Source of the DNA: CAMAXB01 sp964476565
GTDB taxonomy: Bacteria > Verrucomicrobiota > Verrucomicrobiia > Opitutales > Opitutaceae
Direction: 5' to 3'
Assembly (NCBI GenBank): GCA_964476565.1
Contig: CAYZBG010000019.1
Span: 1-64,000 of the forward strand
Length of the DNA: 64,000 nt
Translations under genes and position numbers: made by a program
Notes under the pieces: generated by a model
Database searches by the model: none
What the model was told of the DNA's origin: nothing
What the model saw: the letters and a program-made list of their open reading frames with translations, nothing else
In this document: in pieces, positions 25,413 to 33,737 of the stretch
How positions within the stretch are numbered: the stretch's first letter is position 1
Layout: every line of letters starts with the position of its first letter

Positions 25413-26447
25413 ATGGCCAAATACAAACTCGAATACATCTGGCTCGACGGCTACACTCCGCTCGCCGGCCTCCGTAGCAAGACGCAGATCAAGGAATTCG
25501 CGAGCTTCCCCAAGCTCAGTGAGCTGCCCAACTGGGGCTTCGATGGCAGCTCCACCCAGCAGGCGGAGGGCAAGAGCTCGGACTGCGTGCTCAAGCCGGT
25601 GGCGGTCTTCCCGGATTCGACGCGGAAGAACGGGGTGCTGGTCATGTGCGAAGTCATGATGCCGGACGGCAAGACGCCGCACCCGAGCAACAGCCGCGCG
25701 ACCATTCCGGATGATCCGGACACCTGGTTCGGTTTCGAGCAGGAGTATTTCCTCTATCAGGACGGCTCCCCCCTCGGCTTCCCCAAGGGCGGCTTCCCGG
25801 CGCCCCAGGGTCCGTATTACACGGGCGTGGGCTACAATTCCGTGGGCAATGTCGCCCGCGAGATCGTTGAGAAGCACATCGACATCTGCCTCGACGCCGG
25901 CATCAACCTCGAAGGCATCAACGCCGAGGTCGCCAAGGGTCAGTGGGAGTTCCAGATCTTCGGCAAGGGCTCCAAGAGCGCGGCCGACCAGATGTGGGTG
26001 GCCCGCTACATCCTGATGCGCCTCTGCGAAGCCTACTGCATCGACGTCGAGTGGCACTGCAAACCGATCCGCGGCGCGTTCAACAAGCCGCTCGATTGGA
26101 ACGGCTCCGGCATGCACTCCAACTTCTCGACCAAGCACATGCGCGAAGTAGGCGGCAAGGAGTACTTCGAAAAGCTCATGGCTGCCTTCAACAAGCACAT
26201 GGACGAACACATCGCCGTGTACGGCCCGGACAACCACCTGCGTCTCACCGGCCTGCACGAGACCCAGTCGATCGACAAGTTCACCTACGGTCTGGCCGAC
26301 CGCGGTGCCTCGATCCGCATCCCGCACAGCTTCATCAACAGCGGCTACAAGGGATACCTCGAGGACCGTCGTCCGAACTCGGCCGCCGATCCGTACCTCG
26401 TGGCCGGCCGGATCATCAAGACGATCCAGACCGTCCCGACGGCCTAA
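25413..26447 (+). CDS. glnA: glutamine synthetase, type II (eukaryotic-like)
   Basis: A 344-residue enzyme making glutamine from glutamate, ammonia and ATP. It is of the GSII type (about 340-370 residues, without the adenylylation loop), shown by the N-terminus KYKLEYIWLDGYTP, LPNWGFDGSSTQQAEG, FGFEQEYFLY (Glu metal ligands), GQWEFQIFG, and the late NGSGMHSNFSTK and DRGASIRIP (glutamate/ATP Arg) segments. GSII enzymes are controlled mainly by transcription, which agrees with the sigma-54 promoter upstream. The ATG at 25413 begins the conserved domain directly. It is monocistronic, with its own terminator. Confidence 0.96.
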   Translation: MAKYKLEYIWLDGYTPLAGLRSKTQIKEFASFPKLSELPNWGFDGSSTQQAEGKSSDCVLKPVAVFPDSTRKNGVLVMCEVMMPDGKTPHPSNSRATIPDDPDTWFGFEQEYFLYQDGSPLGFPKGGFPAPQGPYYTGVGYNSVGNVAREIVEKHIDICLDAGINLEGINAEVAKGQWEFQIFGKGSKSAADQMWVARYILMRLCEAYCIDVEWHCKPIRGAFNKPLDWNGSGMHSNFSTKHMREVGGKEYFEKLMAAFNKHMDEHIAVYGPDNHLRLTGLHETQSIDKFTYGLADRGASIRIPHSFINSGYKGYLEDRRPNSAADPYLVAGRIIKTIQTVPTA

Positions 26448-26479
26448 GTGGCCTGACCGGATCTCCGGTTGATCTTCGC

Positions 26480-26513
26480 AGCGCCGCCTCCCTCCGGGGA
26501 GTCGGCGCTTTTT
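26480..26513 (+). terminator. rho-independent terminator after glnA
   Basis: Arms AGCGCCG (26480-26486) and CGGCGCT (26503-26509) with inner pairing CTCC/GGAG are followed by five T (26509-26513). Confidence 0.85.
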
Positions 26514-26550
26514 GCTTTCGTGGCGGCGCAGGTCGCGCAGCCTCCGAGCC

Positions 26551-28428
26551 ATGCCTCCTTCCGCCCCGACGGTGCGCGCGCCGTCGCCCGCTTCCTGGCC
26601 GACGTGGCTGATCGCCGTCCTCTTGGCGGTCAACCTTGCGTGGACCACGCTGGGGCTAGGCGGCTACCGGCCGGAGACGAAACTCGTGTCGTATACCCTG
26701 ACCGCCGTCGCCGTGGTGGTGTTGCTGGCGCAGCGGGCGGCGCGTGAAACGGCGCCGCGCTGGCATCCGTTCGGTTACGCCTTCCTGCCGTTCCTCGCCT
26801 ACGGGCTGGTCAATGTCGGGTGGGTGACGCCCGTCCCCTGGCTGGGCTGGATGGACTGGCTCGGGTGGGCCCAGGGGGCGGCGGCCGTCTGGCTGGGCGT
26901 GAACGTGCTCGGCGCGCGCGGGCCGCGGCGGCTGGTGCTGGGCACGGTGTGGGGCCTGGGCATCGTCGCCGTCGGACTCGCGTTGTATCAGACCTTTGGT
27001 GACGAAACCTGGCTCATGCTCGGGCGGACCCAATCCTATCAGTTCGCCGGCCGGGCGTCGGGTCCCTTCGGCATTCCCAACAGCCTCGCGGCCTTGCTCG
27101 TGCTCCTGCTCCCGGCAACGCTGGCGCTGGCGGTACGGCCGGGCCTGGGCGCACGCGCGCGGGCGCTGGCGGTCGTGGCGGCCGCGGCCTTCGGCTTCGG
27201 GCTGGTGCTGACCGTCAGCCGCGGAGCCTGGTTGGCGTTGGTCCTGGCGCTGGCGGCCTGGCCGTTGCTCCGGCGCAACCTGACCTGGCCCCGTCGCCTG
27301 GCCTGGTCCGCCGGTGTGCTCGCACTGGCGGCGGCGGCGGGCGGGCTGGCCTATGGCGTTCACGACGGGGTGCGGGCGCGTCTCGACGCCTTCGTGGCGG
27401 ACGGCGGCGAACGCACCCGGCCGGTCATGTGGCGCGGCGCCTGGGCCCTGTTCGAAGAGCAGCCGCTCACCGGCACCGGGGCGGGCAGTTACAATGTGCG
27501 GTTCGAACGCCACCGGCCCGAGGGATTCCGCGACGATCCGCAGTGGGCACATAACGACTATCTGAATACGCTGTCCGACTACGGCCTCGTCGGGTTCGTG
27601 CTCGCCTTCCCGCTGCCCGCGGCGGTCGCGGCGTGGCTGAAGCGGCGGTCGGACGATCCCGGGTCCGGCGCAACCCGCCGGCCGCTGGCGGTCGGACTCC
27701 TCGCCTTTGGCCTCACCCTGCTGGTCGACTTTCATCTCAAGCTGCCGGCGCTCGTGCTGGTGGCCGGCATCGTACTGAGCGAGTGGATACGTCCGGCGGG
27801 CGCGCCGCGCGGCCGCCGCCGGCAGGGCAGGGCGGTCCGGTTGCTCGCCGGCCTCGCCGCCGGTGCGCTGGCGGTGGCATTCGTGGCGGGCCCGCTCCCG
27901 CGGCTGCGGGCCGAGGCGGAGCGCTATGGCGCACGCCGGATGCTCGATGGCTGGGCCGAAGGCCGCCTGGGTTCGGTCGACGGAGCGGACCTCGTCGCGC
28001 AGGCCCAGGCCCGCTTCGGTCGCGCCGTGCTGCTTGACCCGGCCAATGCCCAGGCGTGGTCCGATCTCTCGTATGCGCTTTCGCTGGCGGCCCGTTTCCA
28101 GCCGTCGGCCCAGCTGGACCTAGGCGGGGAGGCCGGGCGGGCGGCGCACCAGGCCCTGGCGCTCGCTCCCGACGTAGCCGAGTTCTGGTGGCGGCTCGGG
28201 GTGGCGGCCGACATGCAAGCGCATCGCGATGAGGCGGCGGAGGCGTTTGCGCGCGCCCTCCAGCTGGCTCCCCGGCATCCGCTCGCCTGGTACCATCAGG
28301 CCTATCACTACAGCCTGTCGCCGGTCACATGCCCGCTCGCCCGGGCCGCGCTGGCAACCTGTTTGCGCCTTGACCCGGGGTATGCCCCAGCCGAGGCTTT
28401 GCTCGCGGAAATCGATTCCGTGCGCTAA
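26551..28428 (+). CDS. O-antigen ligase/polymerase-like (Wzy_C) protein with TPR tail
   Basis: A 625-residue polytopic membrane protein. Roughly twelve hydrophobic helices occupy residues 20-470. The loop carrying GTGAGSYNVRFERHRPEG and the motif WAHNDYLNTLSDYGLVGF are characteristic of the Wzy_C domain of O-antigen ligases (WaaL) and polymerases. The last 150 residues, after a final helix, contain TPR-like repeats (FGRAVLLDPANAQAWSDLS, EAFARALQLAPRHPLAWY). Such proteins join or extend surface glycans in the periplasm. It begins about 100 bases after glnA, beyond its terminator, and lies 18 bases before the FecR-domain gene, so the next genes may be cotranscribed. Confidence 0.85.
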   Translation: MPPSAPTVRAPSPASWPTWLIAVLLAVNLAWTTLGLGGYRPETKLVSYTLTAVAVVVLLAQRAARETAPRWHPFGYAFLPFLAYGLVNVGWVTPVPWLGWMDWLGWAQGAAAVWLGVNVLGARGPRRLVLGTVWGLGIVAVGLALYQTFGDETWLMLGRTQSYQFAGRASGPFGIPNSLAALLVLLLPATLALAVRPGLGARARALAVVAAAAFGFGLVLTVSRGAWLALVLALAAWPLLRRNLTWPRRLAWSAGVLALAAAAGGLAYGVHDGVRARLDAFVADGGERTRPVMWRGAWALFEEQPLTGTGAGSYNVRFERHRPEGFRDDPQWAHNDYLNTLSDYGLVGFVLAFPLPAAVAAWLKRRSDDPGSGATRRPLAVGLLAFGLTLLVDFHLKLPALVLVAGIVLSEWIRPAGAPRGRRRQGRAVRLLAGLAAGALAVAFVAGPLPRLRAEAERYGARRMLDGWAEGRLGSVDGADLVAQAQARFGRAVLLDPANAQAWSDLSYALSLAARFQPSAQLDLGGEAGRAAHQALALAPDVAEFWWRLGVAADMQAHRDEAAEAFARALQLAPRHPLAWYHQAYHYSLSPVTCPLARAALATCLRLDPGYAPAEALLAEIDSVR

Positions 28429-28446
28429 GGTCCGCCCCGTTTCTCC

Positions 28447-29451
28447 ATGCAAAAGACACTTCTGACGTGGGTCCTCTTCCTGGTGCTTCTATCCGGCGGA
28501 GGCACGGCGCTGGCCCAGGGCACGCAGCCCGGTCGCATCGTGATCGCTCGTATCAGCGGAGCGGTGACGCTCACGTCGAAGAGCGACAACGTGGTCCGGC
28601 CTGCGATCAACAACGAGCAGATCTCCGCCGGCTACATCGTGACCACGGCTCCGGGGGCGAGCGTGGTGCTCATTTTTTCGAACGGCGCCACGGTCAACCT
28701 GCGCGGTGACTCGGTGCTCGACATCGAGACGTTCCTGCAGGACCCGTTCGCCCAGGATTTCAAGGTCGCCGAGGCGACCGCCGAACCGTCGACGTCGACG
28801 ACCCGCCTCAACCTGACCCGCGGCGAGCTGATCGGAAACGTCAAGAAGCTCAACGCCGCCGACGGCTCGTCATTCAACATTCAGACTCCGGTCGGCGCGG
28901 CCGGCATTCGCGGCACGACGTTCCGCATCATTTTCCGGCCTGACGGACAGGGCACGGCCCAGTTCTCCGTCACCACCATCGAGGGCAACGTCGTCCTGCT
29001 GGTCGGCGAGGTCGAGATTCCGGTCGACGCCACATCGGGCGAACCGCGCGAGATCAATGTTCAGGTCCGCGTGCAGGTGGATCCTGTGAGCGGACTGCTC
29101 ACGGTGCAACTCGCCGGTCAGACCTTCGTCACCCAAGTGGCGCCGGCGGCGACGACCGCCGCCATTCTGCAGGCCGTGCAGCAGGTGATTTCGGCGGTGG
29201 CCGCGCAGGTCTTCTCGCCGGTCGGTGCGCCCGCGCCGGGCACGGGCGGTTCGAATGCGACCCAGGGTCAGGGTCCGGGTGGCGCACCAGGCGGCAATGA
29301 ACCGCCTCCGGGCGGTCAGGGCACGCCCGGTCAGCCGGGGCAGGGCGGAACCACCGGTCCCGGCGGCTCCGGCTTCGCCCCGCCGCCGCCCCCGCCACCG
29401 CCGTTGCCTCCGCCCCCGCGTACGACCACGGGTGACGGCTCCTCCGGTTGA
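28447..29451 (+). CDS. exported FecR-domain protein
   Basis: A 334-residue protein with a signal peptide (MQKTLLTWVLFLVLLSGGG), then a FecR-fold region: ISAGYIVTTAPGASVVLIFSNG, NLTRGELIGNVKKL and TPVGAAGIRGTTFRIIF are the usual FecR strands. The rest is a Gly/Pro-rich low-complexity tail ending in a polyproline run (about residues 255-334). Unlike the FecR at 10 kb it lacks the cytoplasmic head and so is fully periplasmic. FecR-domain proteins of this kind are often encoded beside CHASE2 cyclases, as here, and may supply or modulate the periplasmic input. That link is inference from gene order. Confidence 0.85.
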   Translation: MQKTLLTWVLFLVLLSGGGTALAQGTQPGRIVIARISGAVTLTSKSDNVVRPAINNEQISAGYIVTTAPGASVVLIFSNGATVNLRGDSVLDIETFLQDPFAQDFKVAEATAEPSTSTTRLNLTRGELIGNVKKLNAADGSSFNIQTPVGAAGIRGTTFRIIFRPDGQGTAQFSVTTIEGNVVLLVGEVEIPVDATSGEPREINVQVRVQVDPVSGLLTVQLAGQTFVTQVAPAATTAAILQAVQQVISAVAAQVFSPVGAPAPGTGGSNATQGQGPGGAPGGNEPPPGGQGTPGQPGQGGTTGPGGSGFAPPPPPPPPLPPPPRTTTGDGSSG

Positions 29452-29546
29452 GTTCCGGTCCGACCGGATCCGCCCCCAGCGGTCCGGCCTGATCGCCCCG
29501 GCCTTTCGACTTCCGTTGCCCCGGCACGCCTCCTAGCGTTCCCGCC

Positions 29547-31769
29547 GTGTTCAGGCCCCGACTCCACACGCTGGGACGTAGTGCTATTCTGATTACGCTG
29601 TTGGCGGCATGGTGCTGGGCGAATGCCGCGGGCTTTCTCGAATTCATCGAGAACCGGCTGATCGACCTCCGCTTTCAGCAGCGCGGGGAGCGGGAATCGC
29701 CCGTGAAGCTCGTCTACGTCGACATCGATACCGACGCCATCCAGCAGTACAAGTGGCCGTGGAACCATGCCCGGTTCGCGCAGATCCTCGACGTGCTTTT
29801 CCGCATCGGCGAGGTCCGGGCGGTTGGGATCGATGTGGTCTTCTCGGAATTCGGACGGCCTGACTTCGGGCTGGAGGAACAGGAGGCGGGCCGCCGTCAG
29901 TTCGGGCGGGCGGTGCGCGAGCACGGGCGCGTGGTGCTCGCGGCCAATTACGTGCCGGGGCCGGGTACGATCCGCCCCGTCCGGCAGTTCCCGTTTGTGT
30001 TCGACGGGTTCACCGATCCCCAGGGCAATGACATTCCGGAAGGCCCCGGCTTTCCCATCGTCGGGCCGACGTGGGGCACTCTCGGTCTGATCGATACCTA
30101 TCGTGGCGAGACGCGGGCCGCACCGCTCTTTGCCGACACCCCGGCCGGCACCTTCCATACCCTGGCGCTGCAACTCGCGCTGCATCACTGGGGGCTCGAC
30201 GCGAGCGCGATCCAGCGTTTTCCGGACCGGGTGGAGGTGCGGCGTCCGGACGGCACCCTCGCCACGTCGATCCCGCTGCGCCGCGGGCAGTTGGTCGAGG
30301 TCAACTGGTTCTCGCGGTGGCAGTCGTCGCTCAACCCGCGGGCCAGCGTCGCCGATCTGGGCGACTACCTCACCCAGCTGGAAAGCGACGATCCGGCCAA
30401 GCAGGCGCGCGGGCGCGAGTTCTTCGCTCAGTTCCGCGATGCGATCGTGCTGATCGGTCCGGTCGACGTGCTGCTTCAGGACCTCAACCGCACCTCGTTC
30501 GACGAGACGCCCGTGCCGCAGGTCGGGGTGCACGGCAATCTGCTGAAGACGTTCGTCTCGGGCGAGTACCTGCGCCACCTGCCGCCCGGCATGAACGGCG
30601 CGCTGATCGTTGCGCTTGCGCTCGGGGCGGCGGCGCTGACAGGCCTCGGCGGCCGGCGCGCTCTCCTCGCCAAGGTGGCCGCTCTGGGCCTCCTGGCGGC
30701 GTACGCGGCGGTGGCGTTTGCGGTTTTCAGCCGTTTTCACCTCGTGCTGCCGCTCGCCGCGCCGATCGGGGCGGCGTTGAGCACGAGTTTCGCGACCCTG
30801 CTCTGGCAGGTGGTCGAGGAGCAGAAACAGAAGCGCCGCATCAAGGGCATGTTCGGCACCTACCTTTCTCCGCAACTCGTGGAACGCATGGTCGAGGCCG
30901 GCGAAGAGCCGCAGCTCGGCGGTCACGAAGCCGAGATCACGGCCTACTTCAGCGACATCCAGTCGTTCTCGACGTTCTCCGAACAGTTGTCGCCCGGCCG
31001 GTTGGTGGAGCTGATGAACGAATACCTCACCGCCTGCACCGACATCGTGCAGGAGGAGGGCGGGACCCTCGACAAGTACATTGGCGACGCGGTGGTCGCC
31101 ATGTTCGGCGCCCCGGTGGCGCTGCCCGACCACGCCTACCGTGCCTGTGTCGCCGCACAACGCGTGCAGGAAACGATGCGCGCCTTGCGCACCCGGTGGC
31201 GCGCCGAAGACGGCGCCTGGCCTGCCGTCGTGGCGGAAATGCAGACCCGGATCGGGCTCAACACCGGACCGGCGGTGATCGGCAACATGGGCAGCCGAAG
31301 CCGCTTCAGTTACACCATGATGGGCGACAACGTGAACCTCGCCTCCCGCATGGAGTCCGGCGCCAAGGCATTCGGCGCCTATATCATGGTGACCGAGGCC
31401 ACGCGCCTTGCCTGCCGGGCCCATGGCGGAGACCGGGTTATCTTCCGCCCGCTCGGCTTCGTCGGGGTGGTCGGACGTGCCCAGCCTGTCCCGATCCATG
31501 AGGTGGTGGGGCTGCAGGAAACCGTGTCCGACGAGACCCGCCGGTGCGTCGAACTGTTCAGCCAGGGTTTGGCCGCCTTCCTCGCCCGGAAGTGGGAGGT
31601 GGCGCGCGAGCTCTTTCAGCAGAGCGCGGAGCTGGAACCCAACCGCCCGGAGCTCACGCCCGGAGCGAAGACCACGCCCTCGCTGGCCTACCTTGGCTGG
31701 GTCGACACGTTTGCACGGCAGCCGCCCCCGGCGACGTGGGACGGCGTGCTCCGACTCGCGGAAAAGTGA
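29547..31769 (+). CDS. CHASE2-domain adenylate cyclase
   Basis: A 740-residue class III nucleotide cyclase. An N-terminal helix is followed by a periplasmic CHASE2 sensor (VKLVYVDIDTDAIQQYKWPW, VRAVGIDVVFSE), about residues 25-345. Two to three helices follow (350-430), then a cyclase domain (445-640): FSDIQSFSTFSEQL and YIGDAVVAMFG carry the two metal Asp, DKYIGD the adenine-binding Lys, and MMGDNVNLASRMES the Asp/Asn/Arg that pick ATP over GTP. A short TPR-like tail ends the protein. It should make cAMP in response to a periplasmic cue. The start is a GTG at 29547, giving a membrane-targeting N-terminus; 95 bases separate it from the FecR-domain gene. Confidence 0.92.
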   Translation: MFRPRLHTLGRSAILITLLAAWCWANAAGFLEFIENRLIDLRFQQRGERESPVKLVYVDIDTDAIQQYKWPWNHARFAQILDVLFRIGEVRAVGIDVVFSEFGRPDFGLEEQEAGRRQFGRAVREHGRVVLAANYVPGPGTIRPVRQFPFVFDGFTDPQGNDIPEGPGFPIVGPTWGTLGLIDTYRGETRAAPLFADTPAGTFHTLALQLALHHWGLDASAIQRFPDRVEVRRPDGTLATSIPLRRGQLVEVNWFSRWQSSLNPRASVADLGDYLTQLESDDPAKQARGREFFAQFRDAIVLIGPVDVLLQDLNRTSFDETPVPQVGVHGNLLKTFVSGEYLRHLPPGMNGALIVALALGAAALTGLGGRRALLAKVAALGLLAAYAAVAFAVFSRFHLVLPLAAPIGAALSTSFATLLWQVVEEQKQKRRIKGMFGTYLSPQLVERMVEAGEEPQLGGHEAEITAYFSDIQSFSTFSEQLSPGRLVELMNEYLTACTDIVQEEGGTLDKYIGDAVVAMFGAPVALPDHAYRACVAAQRVQETMRALRTRWRAEDGAWPAVVAEMQTRIGLNTGPAVIGNMGSRSRFSYTMMGDNVNLASRMESGAKAFGAYIMVTEATRLACRAHGGDRVIFRPLGFVGVVGRAQPVPIHEVVGLQETVSDETRRCVELFSQGLAAFLARKWEVARELFQQSAELEPNRPELTPGAKTTPSLAYLGWVDTFARQPPPATWDGVLRLAEK

Positions 31770-31845
31770 CGCGGCGGCGCGTGACAATCCGATGACAGGC
31801 GCCGCCGAGGGTTGCGGTCGGCCGCGGCCCGGAGTTTCTTCCGTC

Positions 31846-32706
31846 ATGCCTGCGAACCCCCTTGGGCCGGCGCCGTCCGGCCCCGTGATCACTCGCCGTG
31901 AATCCCTCGCCCGCCTCGGAGCGCTGCTCGCCGCCGGTGCGTGGCCGGGAGCCCTACGGGCGGCGGCAGCGTCGGCGTCCGAGGTCGGCAGCTTCACCTT
32001 TGCCGCGCTCAACGATCTCCACTACCACACGCCCGAGTGCGAAGCCTGGTTTCGCGCGCTGTTTCACGCAGTGGCGGCCGAACGTCCGGCCTTCATGGTT
32101 CTCTTGGGTGACCTGGCGCATCGGGGGCAGCCGGAGAACCTCGCCGCCGTGCGGCGCCTCGCCGAGGAGAGCGGGGTGCCGTTCCACGCCGTGCCGGGCA
32201 ATCACGACAACGATGTGGAGGAGACGACGCGGATCTACGCCGAGGCGTTTCCCGGCATGCTCAACCGGCGTTTCGACCATGCCGGCTGGCAGTTCGTTGC
32301 GCTCGATTCGACCGAAGGCAAGGCCTGGCGCAACACGCGGTTTTCCGCGGAAACTCTGGCCTGGCTCGATTCCACCCTGGCAGAGATGGACCGGCTTCGC
32401 CCGACCGTGCTGCTGACCCATTTTCCGGTCGCGGCCGGCATCGCCACGCCCAACGGGGTGGTGATGACGCCCCTCAACGCCGAGGAGGTGCTGGCGCGCT
32501 TCGAACCCTTCAACCTGCGCGCTGCGTTCTGCGGACACTTCCATGGACGGACGGAACGGTCGCGGGGACCGGCGACCCTCGTCACCGGCTCAACCTGTGC
32601 GCGCATTGACCGCAACCACAACGGCGTTGACGAAAAAGGCTGGTGGCTCTGCCGGGCCCGTCGTGACGGCACAGTCGAACGCGAATTCCGCCCGCTGCCG
32701 GTTTGA
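31846..32706 (+). CDS. Tat-exported calcineurin-like metallophosphoesterase
   Basis: A 286-residue protein with a twin-arginine start (TRRESLARLGALLAAGAW) and the complete metallophosphoesterase motif series: NDLHYH (D-x-H), LLGDLAHRG (GD), PGNHDND (GNHD), THFPV (H) and GHFHGR (GHxH). It should hydrolyse phosphomono- or diesters in the periplasm with two metal ions; the substrate is unknown. The ATG at 31846 is the nearest start before the signal. The downstream gene is convergent, with only six bases between the stops. Phosphatases with Tat signals recur in this window. Confidence 0.88.
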   Translation: MPANPLGPAPSGPVITRRESLARLGALLAAGAWPGALRAAAASASEVGSFTFAALNDLHYHTPECEAWFRALFHAVAAERPAFMVLLGDLAHRGQPENLAAVRRLAEESGVPFHAVPGNHDNDVEETTRIYAEAFPGMLNRRFDHAGWQFVALDSTEGKAWRNTRFSAETLAWLDSTLAEMDRLRPTVLLTHFPVAAGIATPNGVVMTPLNAEEVLARFEPFNLRAAFCGHFHGRTERSRGPATLVTGSTCARIDRNHNGVDEKGWWLCRARRDGTVEREFRPLPV

Positions 32707-32712
32707 GCGTGG

Positions 32713-33591
32713 TCAGAAGCGGATCGTCGCCGTGACCGGATAGTGGTCGCTCGGCGGCACGCCGTTGTCATCGTCGATCACGATCGCCGCCTCGTCGACG
32801 CTCTTGGGCTGGCGCGCCAGCACCCAGTCGATACGTTGGCCCTCGCGGCGTCCGACGCCGAAGCTGTTGAACGTATTGATGCCCTCGTTTTGCCGGACCT
32901 TGGCGGCGAGCCAGGTGTCCGTCAGTGCGCCGTCGGCGGTCAGGGTGGTGTACGCCGCACTGGCGCCCGCCACCGCGTTGAAATCGCCGGTGACCACCAC
33001 CGGAATGTCGGCTGGGATCCCGGCGATGCGATCGCGCAGCAGGACAGCCGATTGTTGCCGGGCGGGTTCGGACTGATGATCAAAGTGGGTGTTCCAAAAT
33101 TCGAATACGCGTCCCGTGCTTCGATCACGGAAACGGACCCACGTCACCATGCGCGGGAGCCGATTGCCCCAACTGGTCGAGGCGATCACCTGAGGCGTGT
33201 CAGACAGCCAGAAGTGGTCGAAGGCGAGCGGCTCGAACCGGTCGCGGCGGTAGAAGACCGCCATGAATTCGCCACGGCTGCCGCCGTCGCGTCCGAGCCC
33301 GATCCAATCGTAGGCGGGCAGGTCGGCCGCCAGGTCGCGCACCTGTCCGTACACGCCTTCCTGGGTCCCGATCAGGTCGGGTGCTTCCTTCTCCAGCAGG
33401 CGTTTCATCGCCGGACGCCGGTCCGGCCATGCGTTGGGCGGGCGGTCGCTGGCATAGCGGACATTGTACGCCATCACCCGGAGGGTGAGCTCGGGGGCGG
33501 AGGCGGTGGCTGAGTCGGCGGCTCGAACCGGGGAAGAGGCGAGGCCGAGGAGGAAAAGACCGGCGAGCAGGCGCAAGGGAAACAGGGGCAT
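32713..33591 (-). CDS. secreted endonuclease/exonuclease/phosphatase-family protein
   Basis: A 292-residue protein with a signal peptide (MPLFPLRLLAGLFLLGLASS) and the EEP fold motifs: VMAYNVRYASD (Asn), LIGTQEGV (metal Glu), NTHFDHQ (His), VVTGDFNAV (Asp/Asn) and SDHYPVTATI (catalytic His). The family includes DNase I-like nucleases, sphingomyelinases and inositol phosphatases; the extracytoplasmic location suggests a phosphodiesterase acting on nutrients. The ATG at 33591 begins the signal; the longer alternative adds basic residues only. It is divergent from the photolyase gene. Confidence 0.87.
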   Translation of the reverse strand: MPLFPLRLLAGLFLLGLASSPVRAADSATASAPELTLRVMAYNVRYASDRPPNAWPDRRPAMKRLLEKEAPDLIGTQEGVYGQVRDLAADLPAYDWIGLGRDGGSRGEFMAVFYRRDRFEPLAFDHFWLSDTPQVIASTSWGNRLPRMVTWVRFRDRSTGRVFEFWNTHFDHQSEPARQQSAVLLRDRIAGIPADIPVVVTGDFNAVAGASAAYTTLTADGALTDTWLAAKVRQNEGINTFNSFGVGRREGQRIDWVLARQPKSVDEAAIVIDDDNGVPPSDHYPVTATIRF

Positions 33592-33737
33592 GGCACGAAG
33601 GGGTGGAAGAGCTTTCCTGCCGGTTGCTGTTCCTGGCAACGCGAAAGTCCCCGACGAGGTTGGGCCGGGCTCTGCCGTGGGATCGCTCCGGCCCGCTTGC
33701 GGGCGGGCGTGGCCTGCGCACCGTGCGGAGCGTGGGA

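Noticed and set aside
29331..32012. An 893-codon antisense frame over the FecR-domain and CHASE2 genes
   Set aside because: It overlaps two well-supported genes on the other strand and shows only low-complexity Arg/Gly/Ala sequence.
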